The notes under the pieces were generated by a model. That model was given only the letters and a program-made list of their open reading frames with translations, did no database searches and was not told the origin of the DNA. A program made the position numbers and the translations under genes. Shown here piece by piece: positions 59,111-64,000 of a stretch of DNA of 64,000 bases; position 1 is the stretch's first letter; each line of letters opens with the position of its first letter. The DNA comes from Leadbetterella sp964563435 (GTDB lineage Bacteria; Bacteroidota; Bacteroidia; Cytophagales; Spirosomataceae): assembly GCA_964563435.1 (NCBI GenBank), contig CAZLXI010000012.1, positions 48,141-112,140 of the forward strand. Reading direction: 5' to 3'.

Positions 59111-60151
59111 ATGAACAGTTTTGATAATTATCAATTGGAAGATTTTATTCAGGACCTCTCTTTCAGGCGTTGGGTGCAGGGCAAACTATCGGCACAAAAC
59201 AAAATCTGGGAAAACTGGATCTTAAGAAACCCCGGCAAGAGCAGCCTGGTGGAAGAAGCCAGATCATTGGTGCTGGCATCTCAAATAGAAGAGATAGCCG
59301 TTTCGGAATTAGCTGTCCGGCAGGGTATCGAAAAAATTCTGAAAAGTACGGGGCAAAAGCATTCCTATAGGAAAGCTTATTTATGGACGGGTATAGCAGC
59401 CTCTGTTATCCTTGTTTTATCCCTGTACGGGTTAGTGAAACCACAGGCCGGTAATCCTCTGTCTGAAGGGGATAAAGACATAGTTAAAACAGAAAACAAC
59501 GGGGCCGCCCCGCTTAATTTGCAACTAAGCGATGGCTCCACGGTGATCCTGAAAAAGGGAAGCAGGCTGCAGGTCAGCAATGATTTCAACAAGTCTTCAA
59601 GGACAGTCTATCTGTCTGGGGAAGCTTTTTTTGAGGTAGAGAAAAATCCTCAGCGCCCTTTCATTGTTCATGCCGGGGGAATTGTAACCAAGGTACTGGG
59701 CACCAGCTTTAATGTAAGAGCCTATGAAGGAGAAAGTAAGACATTGGTGGCAGTTCATACGGGCAGAGTGACCGTTTACCAGGACCAGGCCGAAGACCGT
59801 TTAACGAAAACCTATCCCGAACAGATCGTGTTGACGCCCAATCAACAGGTGGTTTTTGAGAAAACCCAGGAAAAGCTCGTAAAAACACTCATAAAAGCAC
59901 CCGTTATTCTTGTTGAAAAGGTCCAAAGTATTTACGAAGAAGTGGCTATTACCAGGGTTTTTGCCGACCTGGAAGATGCTTATGGTGTAAAAATAGTGTA
60001 TGATGTGGATGTTCTGGCGAAGTGCAATTTAACGGCAAGCTTTGAAAAAGAAACACTCTATGAAAAGATAGAAATTATCTGCGAGACCATACACGCCAGA
60101 TATGAAATTGCTGACGGACAAATTGTGGTTTATGCCAAAGGCTGTGAATAA
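59111..60151 (+). CDS. FecR-type anti-sigma factor of the pectin-type locus
   Basis: The first 85 residues are the cytoplasmic sigma-binding part (YQLEDFIQDLSFRRWVQGKL). One membrane helix follows (LWTGIAASVILVLSLYGLV). The periplasmic FecR domain has LQLSDGSTVILKKGSRLQVSND, RTVYLSGEAFFEVEKNPQRPFIV, VTKVLGTSFNVRAYEGE and VAVHTGRVTVYQ. The C-terminal domain (YEEVAITRVFADLEDAYGVKIVYD) binds the receptor's STN domain. It resembles the FecR at 35746-36801 along its whole length. Confidence 0.93.
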   Translation: MNSFDNYQLEDFIQDLSFRRWVQGKLSAQNKIWENWILRNPGKSSLVEEARSLVLASQIEEIAVSELAVRQGIEKILKSTGQKHSYRKAYLWTGIAASVILVLSLYGLVKPQAGNPLSEGDKDIVKTENNGAAPLNLQLSDGSTVILKKGSRLQVSNDFNKSSRTVYLSGEAFFEVEKNPQRPFIVHAGGIVTKVLGTSFNVRAYEGESKTLVAVHTGRVTVYQDQAEDRLTKTYPEQIVLTPNQQVVFEKTQEKLVKTLIKAPVILVEKVQSIYEEVAITRVFADLEDAYGVKIVYDVDVLAKCNLTASFEKETLYEKIEIICETIHARYEIADGQIVVYAKGCE

Positions 60152-60216
60152 AAATACCTTAAATGAAAGAGTTTAACCTAACCTCCTGTTTGTATGGAAA
60201 AAAAATAGAGCTTACG

Positions 60217-60253
60217 AAAAGAAAAAGCCGGTAGTGTTGACCCCACTACCGAC
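60217..60253 (+). promoter_or_regulatory. Leader hairpin between fecR and susC
   Basis: AAAAGAAAAAGCCGG (60217-60231) is identical to 36832-36846, and is followed by a hairpin in which GGTAGTG (60230-60236) pairs with CACTACC (60244-60250). Position and structure match the element at 36832-36868, also between fecR and a receptor gene. Confidence 0.55.
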
Positions 60254-60338
60254 CTTAGTTTCAATTGCTGTTCTGAGCAGCAACTGTAAATGTTTTTGCC
60301 TGAATTTATCTAAACCGTAACAAAAACAATCAAATGTA

Positions 60339-63300
60339 ATGAAAAAAAGATTACCCAAAAATGAAGTATTGCTCAAAATCATGAGAATATCATTGACACA
60401 GTTGTTTTTTGCCGTACTGTTCATCAGTATCTCATACGCCAAAAATACGCATGCCCAGGAATTGCTGAAAAAGCGGATCAGTGTTCAACTGGAGGATCAA
60501 TCCATAAAGGCGATCTTATCTAAACTGGAGAATGAAGCCAACCTGAAATTTATCTATAGTCCTGCCGCTATTGATGCAGGTCGCAAATCATCGGTTGCCG
60601 TAGCAGATAAGTCATTGAAAGAGATCCTGGATATGTTTTTATCTCCTCTCCATATCAAATACCGCCTTTCCGGAAACAGGATTATTCTAAGTTCGGCAGC
60701 CGCATTAAAAACCGGGGGAGGTAACAAAGAATTGCCTGACAAACAAGATATTATTGCAGAACAGCCGGCCGCTATACAAGTGGAAGGGACCGTAAAAGAT
60801 TCGGAAAGCGGAGAGCCGCTTCCGGGAGTTAGTGTGATTCTCAAAGGGTCTTCAACAGGAAGAATTACAGATGCAGGAGGCCGGTTCTCGATAGCCGTTC
60901 CCGACGAACAGAGCATTTTGATGTTTAGTTATCTCGGGTATCAGACTCAGGAGATCATTGTAGGAAAAAGAACCCGTCTTGATGTACAATTAATTACAGA
61001 CTCCAAAATATTGAATGAGATAGTGCTTGTAGGTTACGGACAAGTCAAAAAGACAGATTTAACAGGTTCAGTAGCGACTATTTCAGTAAACGAAATCAAA
61101 AAAGTAGCCGTTAGTTCACTGGATCAGGCACTGCAGGGAAGAGCGTCGGGAGTACAGGTTACCCAAAACTCAGGTTCACCGGGAAGTACTACCACCATCA
61201 GGATCAGGGGCGGGAACTCCATTCAGGGAGACAATGAACCCCTCTATGTGATCGACGGCATTCCGTTTAAAAATGACGGGGCGGGCAGTGGTTCCAGCTT
61301 TAATGTTTTAAGCACACTGAACCCCAGTGACATTGAATCCATGACTGTGCTGAAAGATGCCTCTTCCACGGCTATTTATGGCTCAAGAGGAGCTAACGGT
61401 GTGGTCATTATAACCACAAAGCGGGGAAAAGCCGGAAAGTCAAATATTAATTTTGAGAGTTACTACGGGATACAACAGGTACGGAAATTTTATGAAGTAT
61501 TGAATGCAAGACAATATGCACAGTTTGTTAACGATGCCAATACCAATGAAGATCGTGCGCCGGTTTATACTGAAGCGCAGATAAATGCTTTTGGTGACGG
61601 TACCGACTGGCAAAGAGAAATCTACAGAACAGCCCCTATTTCAAATTACCAGTTAACCATGAGCGGGGGAGACGAGAACACGCAGTATGTATTATCGGGG
61701 GGGTATTTCAAACAGGACGGAATCGTGACCAATTCTGATTTTGACCGGTATTCCCTCCGCTTAAATTTAGACAGAAAACTATCCGGCAGACTAAAAGTCG
61801 GAAACAGCCTGACCGTGAACCGGACCGTTACCAATCAGTCGCGTACCGACGGTAACCTGGGTAGTGCCGGCCTGGTCACTATGGCTGCATTGCAGTTTCC
61901 ACCCATCCTTCCCATCAGAAATCCGGACGGAAATTACCTGATCACACACCCGGAGCTGAATTTCACCGCTGATAATCCTGTGGCATTGGCCTATGACAGT
62001 AAAAACAGGATAACGGCATTCAGAACATTTGGTAATGTGTTTGCCGAATATGAAATCATTGAAGGACTGAATTTTAAAATTTTGTTAGGCGCAGATGCCG
62101 TAATTCAGAAGCAGGACTCCTACCTGCCCCGAAGTGTTTCGAGTGGTCTGGCGCAGGGTGGTTCAGCTAATCTTTTTAACAGTCAGTCTCTTACCTGGCT
62201 CAATGAGAACCTTTTAACCTACAGTAAAAATCTGGGTACGGCCCATAGCCTGAATTTCCTGCTCGGGTTTACGCAGCAGGCCAGTCGTTATGAGGGTAAC
62301 TCTGCGAGTGCCCGGAATTTTGTTAATGATAATTTAGGCTCCTCCAATTTAGGGGCTGCATCGGTTCCGTTAACTCCGTCATCCGGTATAGGAACCTGGG
62401 GGTTGCTTTCTTACCTGGCCCGCGTCAACTACAGTCTGAAAGACAAGTACCTGTTTACTGCGTCATTCCGTTCAGACGGATCTTCGCGTTTTGGCTCCAA
62501 TAAGCGTTACGGATATTTTCCTTCCGCAGCAGTAGCCTGGAGAATTGCAGAGGAAGATTTCATGAAGGGACTGTCTTCTGTCAGCGACCTGAAACTGAGA
62601 GCTACTTTTGGTATGACCGGGAACCAGGACGGTATCGGGAATTACCCGGCTTATTCTCTTTTATCTACCCAGAACTATGTGTTCGGCAATGCGGTTTCTA
62701 CCGGTATCGGGCCTTCGCAAATCTCAAATCCTGATTTATCATGGGAGACCACCGCTCAGGCTGATCTCGGGCTTGACGGTGGTTTTTTCAATAACCGGAT
62801 CACTTTTACGGCGGATGTTTACCTTAAGCAAACCCGCGATTTATTGCTGAATGTTACTATTCCCGGTACTTCAGGATACAGTAGCGCCATTAAAAATCTC
62901 GGAAAAGTAGAAAACAAGGGTTTTGAATTCAGCATTACGTCACACAATATTGACCGGGCATTCAAATGGACCACCGATCTGAATTTTGCCACCAACCGTA
63001 ACACGGTTTTAGATATCGGCGGCGCTCCCCAGATCTTTACCGGGCAGGTGGCCAATATCGCCCAAAACGTTAATTCCGGGATTATCCGGGTGGGTGAGCC
63101 CTTAGGCCTGTTTTACGGTTATGTAACCGATGGCCTGTACCAGTCTACGGAAGAGCTGGCTGCATTAACAGATGCCCAGGCCCGTAAGCCGGGAGACCGG
63201 AAATATCTTGACCTGAACGGCGACAACAGGATCGACGATAACGACAGAACCATCATCGGCCGTACCAACCCGAAATTTATCGGGGGTTTGAACAACACCC

Positions 63301-63764
63301 TTTCGTATAAGGGGGTGGAACTTACCGTTTTCTTACAGGGAGTTTACGGAAACGACATCCTGAACGCCAACCGGTTTGAACTGGAATACCTGAGCGGTAC
63401 CAACAATCAGAATATTGAAATGCTGAATCGCTGGACCCCCGAAAACAGGGAAACGGATGTTCCGAGAGCCTCTACTACCCGGCCCGCTAACCGGATTTCC
63501 ACCCGCCAGATCGAAGACGGATCCTACCTGCGCCTGAAAAACATTCAGTTGGCCTATAATTTTTCGCCGAACATCCTGAAAAAACTCCATGTTCAATCGC
63601 TGAGGCTTTATACTTCGGCGCAAAACTATTTAACATGGACAAAGTATTCGGGCTATGACCCTGAAGTAAATCGTTTTGGCCAGGACAGCCGTAGCCAGGG
63701 CTTTGATTATGCCAGTTATCCGGCAGCAAAAACCATTATGTTTGGCCTGAATGCCGCTTTCTGA
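60339..63764 (+). CDS. SusC-like TonB-dependent receptor with STN domain
   Basis: The 1141-residue receptor has a signal sequence (to about residue 35), an STN domain (ISVQLEDQSIKAILSKLENEANLKFIY to IKYRLSGNRIIL), a carboxypeptidase-regulatory-like domain (VEGTVKDSESGEPLPGVSV), and the TonB box region EIVLVGYGQVKKTDLTGSV. The plug (QALQGRASGVQVTQNSGSPG, IYGSRGANGVVIITTKRG) and a full barrel ending in FGLNAAF follow. The STN domain couples ligand binding to the FecR/sigma pair just upstream. The SusD partner follows 36 bp later. Located beside pectin-type enzymes, it probably imports oligogalacturonides or related oligomers. Confidence 0.95.
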   Translation: MKKRLPKNEVLLKIMRISLTQLFFAVLFISISYAKNTHAQELLKKRISVQLEDQSIKAILSKLENEANLKFIYSPAAIDAGRKSSVAVADKSLKEILDMFLSPLHIKYRLSGNRIILSSAAALKTGGGNKELPDKQDIIAEQPAAIQVEGTVKDSESGEPLPGVSVILKGSSTGRITDAGGRFSIAVPDEQSILMFSYLGYQTQEIIVGKRTRLDVQLITDSKILNEIVLVGYGQVKKTDLTGSVATISVNEIKKVAVSSLDQALQGRASGVQVTQNSGSPGSTTTIRIRGGNSIQGDNEPLYVIDGIPFKNDGAGSGSSFNVLSTLNPSDIESMTVLKDASSTAIYGSRGANGVVIITTKRGKAGKSNINFESYYGIQQVRKFYEVLNARQYAQFVNDANTNEDRAPVYTEAQINAFGDGTDWQREIYRTAPISNYQLTMSGGDENTQYVLSGGYFKQDGIVTNSDFDRYSLRLNLDRKLSGRLKVGNSLTVNRTVTNQSRTDGNLGSAGLVTMAALQFPPILPIRNPDGNYLITHPELNFTADNPVALAYDSKNRITAFRTFGNVFAEYEIIEGLNFKILLGADAVIQKQDSYLPRSVSSGLAQGGSANLFNSQSLTWLNENLLTYSKNLGTAHSLNFLLGFTQQASRYEGNSASARNFVNDNLGSSNLGAASVPLTPSSGIGTWGLLSYLARVNYSLKDKYLFTASFRSDGSSRFGSNKRYGYFPSAAVAWRIAEEDFMKGLSSVSDLKLRATFGMTGNQDGIGNYPAYSLLSTQNYVFGNAVSTGIGPSQISNPDLSWETTAQADLGLDGGFFNNRITFTADVYLKQTRDLLLNVTIPGTSGYSSAIKNLGKVENKGFEFSITSHNIDRAFKWTTDLNFATNRNTVLDIGGAPQIFTGQVANIAQNVNSGIIRVGEPLGLFYGYVTDGLYQSTEELAALTDAQARKPGDRKYLDLNGDNRIDDNDRTIIGRTNPKFIGGLNNTLSYKGVELTVFLQGVYGNDILNANRFELEYLSGTNNQNIEMLNRWTPENRETDVPRASTTRPANRISTRQIEDGSYLRLKNIQLAYNFSPNILKKLHVQSLRLYTSAQNYLTWTKYSGYDPEVNRFGQDSRSQGFDYASYPAAKTIMFGLNAAF

Positions 63765-63800
63765 ACTCAGTTTTAAACAACATCTAAACAAGATTTCAAA

Positions 63801-64000
63801 ATGAAAAAATACGTTATCATTTTACTGTGTGGTTTACTCTCGTGCGATGTTTTAGATCAGATTCCCGAATCTAATTTTACACCTGAGAACTTTTACAAAA
63901 ACGGCGATGATGCCAAAGCGGCGGTCTCATCGGCCTATGACCTGTTGAATACGGCTGAAATGTATAATCAGATCATGTGGATCCTGCAGGACCAGGCTAC
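63801..64000 (+). CDS. SusD-like surface lipoprotein, cut by the window end
   Basis: The ATG at 63801 starts MKKYVIILLCGLLSC with lipidation Cys15. The following LDQIPESNFTPENFYKNGDDAKAAVSSAYDLL is the typical SusD N-terminus. Only about 67 residues are in the window. It pairs with the SusC gene that ends 36 bp upstream. Confidence 0.92.
   Translation, partial: MKKYVIILLCGLLSCDVLDQIPESNFTPENFYKNGDDAKAAVSSAYDLLNTAEMYNQIMWILQDQA

Noticed and set aside
1..64000. tRNA, rRNA, tmRNA, riboswitch, CRISPR array or intact insertion sequence
   Set aside because: Reading both strands, I found no cloverleaf-type gene with GGTTCGAATC-like T-arm, no rRNA motif, no regular repeat-spacer array and no transposase gene.

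Overview
The window looks like chromosomal DNA of a Bacteroidota species, most likely Sphingobacteriia/Chitinophagia-like. The evidence is three SusC/TonB receptors (two with an N-terminal STN domain), SusD lipoproteins, two ECF sigma/FecR/receptor sets, a probable type IX secretion C-terminal domain, many signal peptides or lipoboxes, absence of clear Shine-Dalgarno sites, and occasional TAnnTTTG -7 promoter elements. No rRNA, tRNA or CRISPR array was seen.

Layout. 1-3.3 kb: end of a possible sugar kinase, a histidine phosphatase, a glycerophosphodiesterase, several hairpin repeats, and a divergent SymE-like toxin / XRE regulator pair. 3.5-8.9 kb: an AT-rich immune island of two convergent cassettes. 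The plus-strand cassette is TIR protein - SLOG protein - ThsB-like TIR protein. The minus-strand cassette is MazG/MazG_C - HMUDK_hel-type (5-hmdU DNA kinase helical) protein - ThsB-like TIR protein - Nmad2 protein. All three TIR domains keep the W+4 glutamate expected of NAD-cleaving TIRs. I regard this as the most interesting part of the window. 8.9-15.5 kb: a gene-poor AT-rich stretch, a Fic protein with a winged-helix tail, an alpha/beta hydrolase, a KilA-N protein, an acetyltransferase and two uncharacterised proteins.

15.7-28.2 kb: a nucleoside/ribose scavenging locus: ribokinase, lipoprotein nucleoside hydrolase, GRP-type sugar permease, SusC, SusD, two beta-propeller glycosidase-like proteins and two more nucleoside hydrolases. 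It strongly resembles the ribose utilisation system (rus) of Bacteroides thetaiotaomicron. A plausible scheme is that nucleosides enter through SusC/D, periplasmic or surface hydrolases release ribose, the permease imports it and ribokinase phosphorylates it. 28.2-34.9 kb: a beta-barrel protein, a decayed KilA-N copy, an AraC regulator with two matching putative operator sites in front of a cupin gene and an aldo/keto reductase gene, an intradiol-dioxygenase/thioredoxin-like fusion, and a membrane LytTR regulator.

35-41.6 kb: ECF sigma, FecR, TonB receptor and a PafA-like phosphatase. 41.6-47.6 kb (minus): a probable five-gene operon with two uncharacterised proteins, a histidine kinase, a NarL-type response regulator and a large secreted metalloprotease, preceded by a perfect 20-bp palindrome. 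47.8-55.3 kb: a possible YopT-like protease-fold protein, small membrane proteins, and an ankyrin / DUF2271 / PepSY-flavoreductase / ApbE group. 55.4-64 kb: a pectin-type locus with a beta-helix lyase-like protein and a GH88/105 hydrolase, divergent from ECF sigma, FecR, SusC and a SusD gene cut by the window end. Several intergenic repeats recur; one supplies the stop codon of the GH88/105 gene and another, MITE-like, overlaps the start of a nucleoside hydrolase gene. Family names come from recognition of motifs in the translated sequence; no database search was run.
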